From a virus, in IMG/VR virus record IMGVR_UViG_3300036780_000106, positions 1 through 41,989 of that record: 41,989 bases of DNA. One strand, 5' to 3'. The position numbers and the translations under genes were made by a program. The notes beneath the pieces were generated by a model, which had not been told where the DNA came from, did not search any database, and saw only the letters and a list, made by a program, of their open reading frames with translations. Each line of letters begins with the position of its first letter. The first letter of the stretch is position 1. This document shows positions 17,033-23,618 of the stretch, in pieces.

Positions 17033-17941
17033 TCAGTAGACCAGCAGGTCGTTTGGCGTGTGCTCCAGGTTGAGATCCGTTCCCAGGTAGCGCTGGGTGG
17101 TGCGAACGTCCGCGTGGCCAAGCATGAACTGGATCTGCTCGATGTCGGCGCCCCGGGCCCGGCAGAGCTTGGCGCAGGTGCGCCGAAGGTCGTGAGGACC
17201 AAAGCGGGGAATCCCGATCCCGGCAGCTGTCTGGTGAACGATGTGCCAGATGGTTTGGGCGGTAAGCCCGGCCGGCCCGAGAGTGGTCTGCCGGATCAGG
17301 CGTCCCTCGCGGATCTTCGCGGCGGCGAGCCAGGCATCGATGGCCTGTTTCACCCAGGCCTGGACCCCGACGGTGCGGACCCTGCCGCCCTTGCTGACCA
17401 GGTCGGGAAGTACCCAACGGCCGGCGCGGCGCTGGACGTCGGCGACGTTGAGCGTGGCGAGCTCGTCCCGGCGCAGCGCGCAGCCCACCAGCATAGCCAG
17501 GATGCAGTAATTCCGAAGGCCTCGCAGCGTCTTTCGATCGGGCACCGCGAGCAGCCTGCGGACCTGCGCCTCGGTGAGCCAGTTGCCGGCGCGGGATCCG
17601 CGCCGAGGAAGGCCGCCGACGCGGAGCAGGTCCGTCGCCTGCTGCGCATCGATCGCGCCCGAGGCCTGCGCCTCTCGGATCAGGGCACGCGCCGCGGAGA
17701 TGCGCAGGTTGACGGTCGAAGCGGAGGATCCGGCCGCCTTCATGGAGCCGCGCCATTCGAGCAGCATGATCCGGGTGATGGGCTCGCCGTCGGCGAAGGC
17801 GAGCAGGTCGGCGATGCCGCGGGCGTAGCTCTGGCGCGTGTTGGGCGACGGGACCGCGGCCAGAACCAAATTTGTGAGGGAGGTTGCTCGGGCGCCTTCC
17901 GGCAGCAGCCAGGGCGCGGGTTTGGTTTGGGTGGTGGGCAT
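17033..17941 (-). CDS. int: Tyrosine-recombinase integrase
   Basis: 302 residues. The N-terminal ~115 residues form a SAM-like core-binding domain (NTRQSYARGIADLLAFADG). The catalytic domain has the full set: R157 (ALRRDEL), K184 (SKGGR), H250-x-x-R253 (HDLRRT), H276 (GHADVRTTQRYLG) and nucleophile Y285. It should integrate and excise the phage at a host attachment site. No long arm-binding domain is evident, so it is of the shorter XerC/D-like type. The start ATG has no Shine-Dalgarno and lies close to a TAAACT -10-like hexamer, so its leader would be very short. The attachment site itself was not recognised. Confidence 0.92.
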   Translation of the reverse strand: MPTTQTKPAPWLLPEGARATSLTNLVLAAVPSPNTRQSYARGIADLLAFADGEPITRIMLLEWRGSMKAAGSSASTVNLRISAARALIREAQASGAIDAQQATDLLRVGGLPRRGSRAGNWLTEAQVRRLLAVPDRKTLRGLRNYCILAMLVGCALRRDELATLNVADVQRRAGRWVLPDLVSKGGRVRTVGVQAWVKQAIDAWLAAAKIREGRLIRQTTLGPAGLTAQTIWHIVHQTAAGIGIPRFGPHDLRRTCAKLCRARGADIEQIQFMLGHADVRTTQRYLGTDLNLEHTPNDLLVY

Positions 17942-17952
17942 AATCGCGCCAG

Positions 17953-17983
17953 TTTACACCCGTTGTCATAATGGGTACTATGA
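17953..17983 (+). promoter_or_regulatory. Divergent int / 18059 promoter region with dyad
   Basis: On the plus strand TTTACA (17953-17958) and TACTAT (17976-17981) are 17 bases apart. A small dyad, TCATA-N8-TATGA (17966-17983), overlaps the -10. The same interval would serve leftward integrase transcription. Predicted only from consensus likeness. Confidence 0.4.
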
Positions 17984-18058
17984 TTGAAATTTGCTGTGAG
18001 TGCGCGACCTCGCATTTATCCGGCCGCGTGAAACCGCGACGCCAGAGGACGAGGCGCC

Positions 18059-18262
18059 ATGCCGTTACCTTTCCTCCACCGGCCGGATCCGGACCCGGGC
18101 CTGGGAAGCGACCGAGCCCGGCGCGTGGCCGACACCCTGGCGCGGGACATCGCCGTCGCGATCGCGCGGCTGGGAACGGCCGACAAAAACCGGGCGCTGC
18201 TCGCGATCGCGGCATTTGTCGCGGACCAGCTCGAGGCTCTCGAAGACAGCAACGAGACATAG
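18059..18262 (+). CDS. Hypothetical small helical protein
   Basis: 67 residues, with an N-terminal Pro/Asp-rich stretch and then a helical segment ending FVADQLEALEDSNET. GAGG-type purines precede the ATG. It is followed after 15 bases by the next rightward gene with its own good ribosome-binding site, so the two are probably one operon read from the promoter near 17953. No family recognised. Confidence 0.5.
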   Translation: MPLPFLHRPDPDPGLGSDRARRVADTLARDIAVAIARLGTADKNRALLAIAAFVADQLEALEDSNET

Positions 18263-18277
18263 GCCGGAAGGAGCCGC

Positions 18278-19051
18278 ATGCCCAAACCGATCCGCTGGCT
18301 GAAGGAAGCCGCCGAGATCCAGCGCAGGGCGCAGGCCTCGACCTACTCGCACTTCAGTACCGGGGACATCGCCAACCTCTTCGGGTTGATGCCGCGCGCC
18401 GCCAGCACGCTGATGGAAGCGATGCCGCGGGTGCGCTATGGGACCAGTTACATCGTGCCGTCGGAAGGGCTGCGCGAGTTTCTCGACGAGGCGGTCCGTG
18501 CCCCCGACGTGGCCGAGCTGATCCGGACGCGGAGGGCGGCGAACCTCTACGTCTCGCGGCGCAAGCCGCGGACCGTGGTGCTCAAGGAGAAGCTGGGCAA
18601 CGGGCTGGCCTCGCTGCCCGAGTGCGTGACGCTGACGCGCGGCGAGCTGCGCGTGAAGTTTTCGACGGCGCTCGAACTGGGCCAGGCGCTGGCGATCCTG
18701 ATCAGCAACATGGAAGGCGACCTGGAGTGGTACGAGTTCTGCCGGCTGTACGAGCCGGAGCAGCCGGCGCTGCCATCGGAAAGCGCGTACGAGGCGTTGC
18801 GCCTCGGCGGAGACGCCAGCTACTTTGTGGCGCGAGGGAACGCCGGCAAAGCCAGGGATTACGCGCGGCAGGCCGCGCACCATGCCCACTGGGTCCAGGT
18901 CGAACGCGGCACGGTCACCGTGGAAGAGTACGACAGGGAAGTGGAAGCGGCCTCGGGCGTCGCGGGAGCCATGAGGGAGATCGTCGCCGCGATGACGGCG
19001 CCGGACGCGCCGAGCACGTTCAGCGGTCTCGCCCGCCGGGCGTCAACCTAG
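18278..19051 (+). CDS. Hypothetical protein with possible N-terminal HTH
   Basis: 257 residues. AAGGAG lies 6 bases before the ATG. Residues about 20-70 (HFSTGDIANLFGLMPRAAST, then RYGTSYIVPSEGLREFL) look like a winged-helix or excisionase-like DNA-binding segment. Later parts are helical with an acidic-aromatic patch (EGDLEWYEFC). The gene converges with the leftward repressor operon and overlaps its last gene by 9 bases. It is near the integrase and could be a directionality or regulatory factor, but this is only positional. Confidence 0.55.
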   Translation: MPKPIRWLKEAAEIQRRAQASTYSHFSTGDIANLFGLMPRAASTLMEAMPRVRYGTSYIVPSEGLREFLDEAVRAPDVAELIRTRRAANLYVSRRKPRTVVLKEKLGNGLASLPECVTLTRGELRVKFSTALELGQALAILISNMEGDLEWYEFCRLYEPEQPALPSESAYEALRLGGDASYFVARGNAGKARDYARQAAHHAHWVQVERGTVTVEEYDREVEAASGVAGAMREIVAAMTAPDAPSTFSGLARRAST

Positions 19052-19606
19052 CATCAGGCCACCTACCATCAGCGTGCGATAAAGCGCGCCTACCTTCCGG
19101 GCGTTCCTGGCCGTGATGGTGTCGCGGTCGAACTGGATCGAGCCATTTCGATAGCCGAGGCGCTGGGCGAGCGACCGCTTGGTAAAGCCCTCCCGGAGCA
19201 GATGCTCGATCTTCCTCCAGGTCGGCGCCGCCGCAATCACGGTCCCGGCGCGCGCCGCGGAATCGTCGACCGCGAGGATCCTCCGCTCCGTGCTTTCGCG
19301 GATCCGCTGGCGCTTCCCGGAGCGAATCTCGAACACGATCGATTTGCCGACCCGCGCGTCCCTGGCTACGCTTTTGTACCCGATCCCACGCTCGCCGAGC
19401 TTAAAGATGTGCTGGCGCGCGGGCTTCGCATCCACAATCCCGCTCCGGCGCCCAGCCTTGTTCTCCGCGTCGCGCCAGCAGGAGTAACGCGAGTTTGCCG
19501 CGCGGCACGGGATACAGCGGCAGCCGGCCATGTACCGCATGCGCGCGCCGTGCGGCTTGCGTGCGCCAAGCTCTGCCGCCGGTTTAAGATCGCTCGGCCT
19601 GGCCAT
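19043..19606 (-). CDS. Zinc-knuckle/HTH regulator-like phage protein
   Basis: 187 residues. The N-terminus carries 'HGARMRYMAGCRCIPCRAAN' with H19, C29, C31 and C34, a short metal-knuckle signature common in phage regulatory proteins. Residues about 65-105 (GIGYKSVARDARVGKSIVFEI) and 130-150 (GFTKRSLAQRLGYRNGSIQF) look like two helix-turn-helix segments. It is the last gene of the leftward repressor operon and overlaps the preceding gene by 23 bases. A transcriptional regulator in lysogeny is likely but not shown. Confidence 0.6.
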   Translation of the reverse strand: MARPSDLKPAAELGARKPHGARMRYMAGCRCIPCRAANSRYSCWRDAENKAGRRSGIVDAKPARQHIFKLGERGIGYKSVARDARVGKSIVFEIRSGKRQRIRESTERRILAVDDSAARAGTVIAAAPTWRKIEHLLREGFTKRSLAQRLGYRNGSIQFDRDTITARNARKVGALYRTLMVGGLMLG

Positions 19607-19889
19607 CTGAAGCCTTTTCCGCAGCGGTCCAGTAACCGCGCCGGTCCATGAGACGTTTTCCGTTGGCCCATTCTTCCTTCACGTGGGGCAGGTTGGGAAG
19701 ACGGCCGTCCAATGCGAGCACGTCGGCGGCCTCGAGGAGGAGCGCGTGCTGCTCTGCGATGGTCTCCGCGCCTTCCATGGCCAGCTCCGAGAAGCGGTCG
19801 ACGATCAGCTCGACGGCTGTCTCGAGTTGCCCGCGGTCCATGTTTTTCAAGTGCTCAAAGCAGACTTGGGCGGCCTCAAAGTCGATCAC
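19584..19889 (-). CDS. Hypothetical protein in the repressor operon
   Basis: 101 residues, mostly helical and acidic (MIDFEAAQVCFEHLKNMDR at the start). No motif recognised. It overlaps the downstream zinc-knuckle gene by 23 bases and follows the 74-residue gene after 10 bases, so it is co-transcribed leftward with the repressor. Confidence 0.55.
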   Translation of the reverse strand: MIDFEAAQVCFEHLKNMDRGQLETAVELIVDRFSELAMEGAETIAEQHALLLEAADVLALDGRLPNLPHVKEEWANGKRLMDRRGYWTAAEKASDGQAERS

Positions 19890-19899
19890 GGGAGGTGCC

Positions 19900-20124
19900 T
19901 CATTTCGCCGGCTTGACGAACGCGCTCACCGGTGGCGCCTCGTCCAGCGGGCGTTCTTTGTCGGCCATCGCGTCCATGACGAACGCGATCGCGAGCCATA
20001 GGTGGGAGAGGGAGCGGGCGCCGTAGGCCATCTCGTCGCGGCGCCCTGGCTTGACCGCGGCTTGAGCAGTGGCGCCGCGCGCTGCGAACCCGCGGAGCTG
20101 AGAGAGCTGATCGCGGTCCGGCAT
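19900..20124 (-). CDS. Hypothetical small protein in the repressor operon
   Basis: 74 residues with a helical middle (LSHLWLAIAFVMDAMADKE) that is amphipathic rather than membrane-spanning. It starts 3 bases after the repressor stop; GGTGTGACCC before the ATG is only a weak ribosome-binding site, so coupling to repressor translation is likely. Function unknown. Confidence 0.5.
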   Translation of the reverse strand: MPDRDQLSQLRGFAARGATAQAAVKPGRRDEMAYGARSLSHLWLAIAFVMDAMADKERPLDEAPPVSAFVKPAK

Positions 20125-20127
20125 GGG

Positions 20128-20370
20128 TCACACCTCCGCCGGCAGAGAGCCGGGAACGACGGCGCTGTTGTACTCCTCGGGAAAGAGGATCTGGTCGCGG
20201 GTGAGTTCGGTGAACAGCGAGGCGATCCTTTTAGCCACCGGCGCGCTCGGCTTGGCTGTTCCCTTTTCCATGCGGCCGAAGTGAGAACGGCCCACGCCGA
20301 CGCAAGACGCCGCCTCTCCCTGGGTCCAGCCCCGACGCTCGCGGGCGAGTTTTAAAGGAGTGATCATCAC
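20128..20370 (-). CDS. XRE-family repressor (CI/Cro-like)
   Basis: 80 residues, essentially one helix-turn-helix domain (residues 7-55: LKLARERRGWTQGEAASCVG then GRSHFGRMEKGTAKPS) plus a short tail. No C-terminal peptidase domain is present, so RecA-driven self-cleavage as in lambda CI is not expected. Start choice: GTG at 20368-20370 or ATG at 20365-20367. Both lie a few bases from the predicted transcription start of a strong leftward promoter, so the message is effectively leaderless, as for lambda cI from PRM. It is first in a leftward operon and divergent from the replication gene, so it is the best candidate for the immunity repressor. Confidence 0.8.
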   Translation of the reverse strand: MMITPLKLARERRGWTQGEAASCVGVGRSHFGRMEKGTAKPSAPVAKRIASLFTELTRDQILFPEEYNSAVVPGSLPAEV

Positions 20371-20386
20371 TTATAGGGTTTATAAG
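20370..20386. promoter_or_regulatory. Operator candidate CTTATA-N5-TATAAG
   Basis: A perfect 6-base-arm inverted repeat covering the leftward -10 and the repressor start. Its half sites recur as CTTATAAG at 20445-20452 over the rightward -10, so one repressor could control both promoters. Confidence 0.6.
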
Positions 20387-20407
20387 GCGCATACCCATCA
20401 TTGTCAA
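20379..20407 (-). promoter_or_regulatory. Leftward repressor promoter
   Basis: On the minus strand TTGACA (20407-20402), a 17-base spacer and TATAAA (20384-20379). The predicted transcription start is about 20372, at or next to the repressor start codon. The -10 lies inside the dyad CTTATA-N5-TATAAG. Confidence 0.75.
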
Positions 20408-20423
20408 GTGGGGGGTGTGAAGA

Positions 20424-20452
20424 TTGACAATCGGGGCGCGGGCACTTATAAG
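20424..20452 (+). promoter_or_regulatory. Rightward early promoter with overlapping operator
   Basis: TTGACA (20424-20429), a 17-base spacer and TATAAG (20447-20452). The palindrome CTTATAAG (20445-20452) covers the -10. Transcription would begin near 20459 and read the replication and partition genes. Confidence 0.75.
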
Positions 20453-20467
20453 CGCGTAAGGAATCGG

Positions 20468-20494
20468 ATGCCAATCTTGCGAAGGTCCAAATGA
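20468..20494 (+). CDS. Possible 8-residue leader peptide
   Basis: An ATG preceded by AAGGA (20458-20462) opens the peptide MPILRRSK. Its TGA overlaps the replication-gene ATG (AATGA). This arrangement could couple translation of the initiator to the leader. Too short to be sure. Confidence 0.25.
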   Translation: MPILRRSK

Positions 20495-21996
20495 CGGCCG
20501 CTCCCCAGGCGACGCGGCGCAATGAGCGAAAACCGCGCCACGGCTGGTTCGATTACGAGGTCCTGGATGTTTTCGGGGATGAGCTCGGCCCTTACGGAAT
20601 CACCGTTTACACGGTGCTGGCGCGCCTTTGCTACGGCGGCTTCCGGGTGACCATGGGGCTCCGTGAGCTGGCGGCACACGCCCGGATGAAAAAGGACTCG
20701 CTGGCGCGGACGCTGAAGCGGATGATCGAGCTGGGGCTCGTGGTCGAACAAAAGGGCCGCACCGGGAAGTCCGTATCGAGCTACGACCTCACCGATGTTA
20801 AAGATCTGGTGGAGCAAATGAGGGCGCTGGCGAGGGAGCGCGCGGCCAGCGCCTCATCTGTCTCTGACAGCGACAGAAGCACCGAGGGCTCCGCTGGGAG
20901 CCCCGAGGAGAAGCCGGAGGCGTCCGTGCCGCCAGATCGCCAAGCCCAGGGCGGCGATGCCGCAGCGGGCACGCACGGCGGCGCGGAGGGCACCGCAGAG
21001 CTTGAGGCCTCCGATGTGGCAGTTGAGGCGGACGCAGACTGTCTCCCACAGCGACAGATGGAAGCCGAGGGCGCGGAGGCTGTGCAAAACGCGGTGGGAG
21101 GGCCAGAAACGGGCGTGGCCAGAGAGACAGATCTGTCGCAAAACGGGCCCCGATTTGAGACACATCTGTCGCAATCAGCCTCGCGCGTTAATTGGCAAGA
21201 AGGTAGTAAGCAACGAAGTAATAAAAACACACCCCCCCTACCCCCCCTACCCCCCCCGGGGGGTGTGAAAGAAAACCTGCATTCACGCGAGGCCGCCCCG
21301 GACGGAACCCAGGACGAGACCCGATGGGCCAGCTTCATCGCGGAGCTGAAGCGGGAGATGTGCGACGAGATGCCGATCGGCGTGGAACTGGCGAAGCACT
21401 GGAAAGAGCTACACCGCGGCCAGAGCGATTTCAAAAGCTGCTTCGGCGCTTGGTGGCTGCTCGAAGTCGAACGCGGGACGCAGGCGCCATGCGCGATTTT
21501 CTCAACCTACGCCGCCGACGAAGCGGCGACCCAGGCCGGAATCGCGAAGTACGAGAAGCGGCTCAAGCGGCTGCTGCGCCGGTTCTTCGCGCTGGCGAAG
21601 GACACGCCAATAGAGTTTTTGAAGGTGCTGCGCTCGGAGGAGCGGACGCCAGGGGAGGCGGAGCGAAAGCAGCCGGCGGTCAACGGCGAAATACCCGAAG
21701 GCGACCGCGAGGCGTGGATGGAAGTGCAGCGGCTGGCGAAGGAGCACCTGGCCAAGCTCGCAAAGGTGAACCCAGCCATCAAGCTCGAGTGGATCCACGA
21801 GGGAGTGGAACCCGCGCAACTGGAGTCGGTCGAGAGCGTGAATGGCGGGCGGGTGTGGAAGCTGCGATCGCCGGCGCCGGCCACGACGCGCGTGGTGATG
21901 GAGCTGCTGAAGGAGCCCGTGCTGCGCAGGGTCGCCGCCGGCGTGCGGATCGAGATCGCTCCGGAGCCAGGAGCGCCCAAGTACCCAGGTACCTAA
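20491..21996 (+). CDS. Replication initiator (lambda O-like layout)
   Basis: 501 residues. Residues about 15-110 form a winged helix-turn-helix (YGITVYTVLARLCYGGFRV, then GLRELAAHARMKKDSLARTL). A long disordered linker (about 115-270) is encoded by DNA containing candidate origin iterons and C-tracts. The C-terminal part (about 275-501) is helical and may contact the host helicase machinery. DNA-binding N-terminus, origin inside the gene and position first after the rightward early promoter are as in lambda O. GAAGG lies 7 bases before the ATG. No helicase or polymerase gene is seen, so replication would rely on host enzymes. Name not assigned because the family match is by layout only. Confidence 0.65.
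   Translation: MTAAPQATRRNERKPRHGWFDYEVLDVFGDELGPYGITVYTVLARLCYGGFRVTMGLRELAAHARMKKDSLARTLKRMIELGLVVEQKGRTGKSVSSYDLTDVKDLVEQMRALARERAASASSVSDSDRSTEGSAGSPEEKPEASVPPDRQAQGGDAAAGTHGGAEGTAELEASDVAVEADADCLPQRQMEAEGAEAVQNAVGGPETGVARETDLSQNGPRFETHLSQSASRVNWQEGSKQRSNKNTPPLPPLPPPGGVKENLHSREAAPDGTQDETRWASFIAELKREMCDEMPIGVELAKHWKELHRGQSDFKSCFGAWWLLEVERGTQAPCAIFSTYAADEAATQAGIAKYEKRLKRLLRRFFALAKDTPIEFLKVLRSEERTPGEAERKQPAVNGEIPEGDREAWMEVQRLAKEHLAKLAKVNPAIKLEWIHEGVEPAQLESVESVNGGRVWKLRSPAPATTRVVMELLKEPVLRRVAAGVRIEIAPEPGAPKYPGT
20855..21230 (+). repeat. Candidate origin: ATCTGTCGC iterons plus AT-rich stretch
   Basis: Copies: CATCTGTC (20855-20862), inverted GCGACAGA (20870-20877), inverted GCGACAGATG (21051-21060), palindrome GACAGATCTGTC followed by GCA (21126-21140), and ATCTGTCGCAA (21164-21174). 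Copies in opposite orientation encode different residues, so protein repetition does not explain them. An AT-rich patch (21187-21230) follows, as an unwinding element would. This matches the lambda-type origin inside an initiator gene. Confidence 0.5.
21228..21267. repeat. C-tract array with 10-bp inverted repeat inside the initiator gene
   Basis: Three C-tracts of 7, 7 and 8 separated by TA, then six G. CACACCCCCC (21228-21237) and GGGGGGTGTG (21258-21267) are perfect inverted repeats. The minus strand reads like a telomeric (TAGGGGGGG) array able to form a G-quadruplex. The reading frame stays open (PPLPPLPPPGG). Confidence 0.6.
21979..21994 (+). repeat. Partition-type repeat upstream of parA
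   Basis: AAGTACCCAGGTACCT lies 27 bases before the parA ATG and overlaps the end of the initiator gene. A likely centromere half site or autoregulatory operator for the partition pair. Confidence 0.55.
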
Positions 21997-22020
21997 GGAC
22001 CCAAGGGAAGGAGGAGCACG

Positions 22021-22641
22021 ATGATCATCACCGTAGCGAGCTACAAAGGCGGGGTGGGAAAGACCACGACGGCGGTGCACCTGGCCGCCTATCTCCAGAG
22101 CCTGGGGCCGGCGCTGCTGCTCGATGGCGACCAGACACGCAACGCCACGGCGTGGTCGGAGCGCGGCGACGGGTTCCCATTCCGAGTGGCGCCGATTGAC
22201 CAGGCCGCGAAGCTGGCGCGCCACTTCCGGCACATCGTGATCGACACCGGGCAGCGGCCGAGCGGCGATGACCTGAAGGCCGCGGCGGAGGGGTGCGATC
22301 TGCTGGTGGTGCCGACCATTCCCGGCGCGCTCGAGACGGACGGGCTGGGACAGACGGTGCGGGCGCTGCAGGGCGTCAACGCATTCTTCCGCGTCCTGCT
22401 GACCTCGGTGCCTCCCGACGCGGCGAAGGAAGCGGCCGAGCTGCGCAGCCTGCTGGCAGCGGCGCACGCCCCGGTGTTCGAGTGCGAGATTCCGCGGCTG
22501 AAGGCTTTCAAGAAGGCCGCGGGCGCCGGCTGCATCGTGTGGCAGGCGAGGGATCGCGAGGCCGCGCGGGCCTGGGCGTGTTGCGAGGCTGTCGGGCGGC
22601 AACTGAGGGCGATCGAGTTGAAGATGGCGGTGCGGGCATGA
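22021..22641 (+). CDS. parA: ParA-type partition ATPase
   Basis: 206 residues. The deviant Walker A is KGGVGKTTT (9-17), the A' motif is LLLDGDQT (32-39) and the Walker B is HIVIDTG (about 71-77), as in the small ParA/MinD-like ATPases. No N-terminal HTH is present, which is the type Ib layout, where the small partner protein does the DNA binding. The ribosome-binding site GGAAGGAGGAG is very strong. It overlaps the downstream partner by ATGA. Role: ATP-dependent segregation of a low-copy replicon, suggesting an extrachromosomal prophage phase or segregation of replicating phage. Confidence 0.88.
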   Translation: MIITVASYKGGVGKTTTAVHLAAYLQSLGPALLLDGDQTRNATAWSERGDGFPFRVAPIDQAAKLARHFRHIVIDTGQRPSGDDLKAAAEGCDLLVVPTIPGALETDGLGQTVRALQGVNAFFRVLLTSVPPDAAKEAAELRSLLAAAHAPVFECEIPRLKAFKKAAGAGCIVWQARDREAARAWACCEAVGRQLRAIELKMAVRA

Positions 22642-22928
22642 GCGACCTGGCGAAGGCATTCGCGGGATTGAAGCAGGCCCAGGAGCCTGAGCGCCTGGGC
22701 GCGCAGGTACCCAAGCGCGCAGGTACCCAAGCGCCGAAGCCAGGGCCGAGGCTGGCGCCGCTTCCACTGCAGGGCACGGCGAAGAGCCAGCACCCGCAGT
22801 ACGCGGCCGTAAAGGTCTTTTTGCGCCGCGAGACGCACAGGGCCGCTGGACGGAAGTGGCAGGACGAGGAAGGCGGCGACTTCTCCGACCTGGTGGAGAC
22901 GCTGCTGCGGAAGTACCTGGGTACCTGA
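22638..22928 (+). CDS. Small partition partner, ribbon-helix-helix-like (ParB role)
   Basis: 96 residues. A flexible Pro/Gln-rich N-terminus holds two GTACCC repeats in its DNA. The C-terminus (YAAVKVFLRRETHRAAGRKW, then FSDLVETLLRKYLG) fits strand-helix-helix, as in centromere-binding proteins of type Ib partition. Its ATG overlaps the parA stop. The last codons lie in another repeat (22911-22929). The functional assignment rests on this fold pattern plus the parA context. Confidence 0.65.
   Translation: MSDLAKAFAGLKQAQEPERLGAQVPKRAGTQAPKPGPRLAPLPLQGTAKSQHPQYAAVKVFLRRETHRAAGRKWQDEEGGDFSDLVETLLRKYLGT
22703..22734 (+). repeat. Two tandem 16-bp repeats GCAGGTACCCAAGCGC
   Basis: Perfect direct repeats at 22703-22718 and 22719-22734 within the partner gene; each contains GGTACCC. 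Candidate centromere iterons. Confidence 0.55.
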
Positions 22929-22972
22929 GCACTTTTGCAGCGGATGGCTGCAATAGGTACCCAGGTACCCAA
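22911..22972. repeat. Inverted pair of GTACC repeats after the partition genes
   Basis: AAGTACCTGGGTACCTGAG (22911-22929) is the reverse of AGGTACCCAGGTACCC (22955-22970). They flank the end of the partner gene and lie just before the next ribosome-binding site. Confidence 0.55.
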
Positions 22973-22983
22973 CCGGAGGCTTT

Positions 22984-23403
22984 ATGTTCGAGACTTTGAC
23001 CAGCGTGTTGACGGAGCCCGGCGAGCTGCCCATGTTCCTGCAGGGCTACGTGGAGGAGACGGGGGGCGACCCCGCCGAAATCGTCTGCCAGGTGTTTGTG
23101 CCCTGGCGCCCGGACGCGACGCAACCGCGCGACGTGCGCCCCGAATACATCTGGACGCACAGAGCGCTGATCCTCGATTTCACCCACGCGGGGGTGGTGC
23201 TCCCGCTAGATATAGCGGGCGACCTGGAACCGGCGATCGCCGACGGCAAGATCGAGGCCTACGGGCTGCGGAAGGTCTGCCCTGGAGTATGGGCGCTGGC
23301 GCCGTCGCTCTTGATTGAAGGCATCGTCCACTGCTACCTGGTCTTCCATGGCGTGCCCGATCCGGCGCCGTGGGAGAGCCGGATCATTGTGGTGAGCCGA
23401 TGA
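22984..23403 (+). CDS. Hypothetical early-region protein
   Basis: 139 residues of mixed, beta-rich character without obvious motifs; aromatic and acidic residues are well spread (YVEETGGDPAEIVCQVFVPW). GGAGG precedes the ATG by 4 bases. It is downstream of the partition cassette and overlaps the next gene by four bases (ATGA). Function unknown. Confidence 0.6.
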   Translation: MFETLTSVLTEPGELPMFLQGYVEETGGDPAEIVCQVFVPWRPDATQPRDVRPEYIWTHRALILDFTHAGVVLPLDIAGDLEPAIADGKIEAYGLRKVCPGVWALAPSLLIEGIVHCYLVFHGVPDPAPWESRIIVVSR

Positions 23404-23618
23404 GCGAGGATCTTGTGCAGGACGACAAGCCCCACGAGGATGTGACGCGGGAAGGCCGCGAAGCCGGGGCCAGGGCCTACGCCTGGGCGGCGAGCGTGCC
23501 AGGGACGCCCTACGGCGGGGCCGCGATCGCGCACCAACTGCCCGGATCGGGTGCGGCACCCGATCCGCCGCGCCGAGACCTGATGCCGCGGCTGCGGGGA
23601 GGAGATGCGTGCGGATGA
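23400..23618 (+). CDS. Hypothetical small acidic-to-neutral protein
   Basis: 72 residues from an ATG overlapping the previous stop. Mostly Gly/Ala/Pro-rich after a charged start (MSEDLVQDDKPHEDVTREG). No motif seen. Translationally coupled on both sides; the next gene's possible ATG 23605 lies inside it. Confidence 0.5.
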   Translation: MSEDLVQDDKPHEDVTREGREAGARAYAWAASVPGTPYGGAAIAHQLPGSGAAPDPPRRDLMPRLRGGDACG

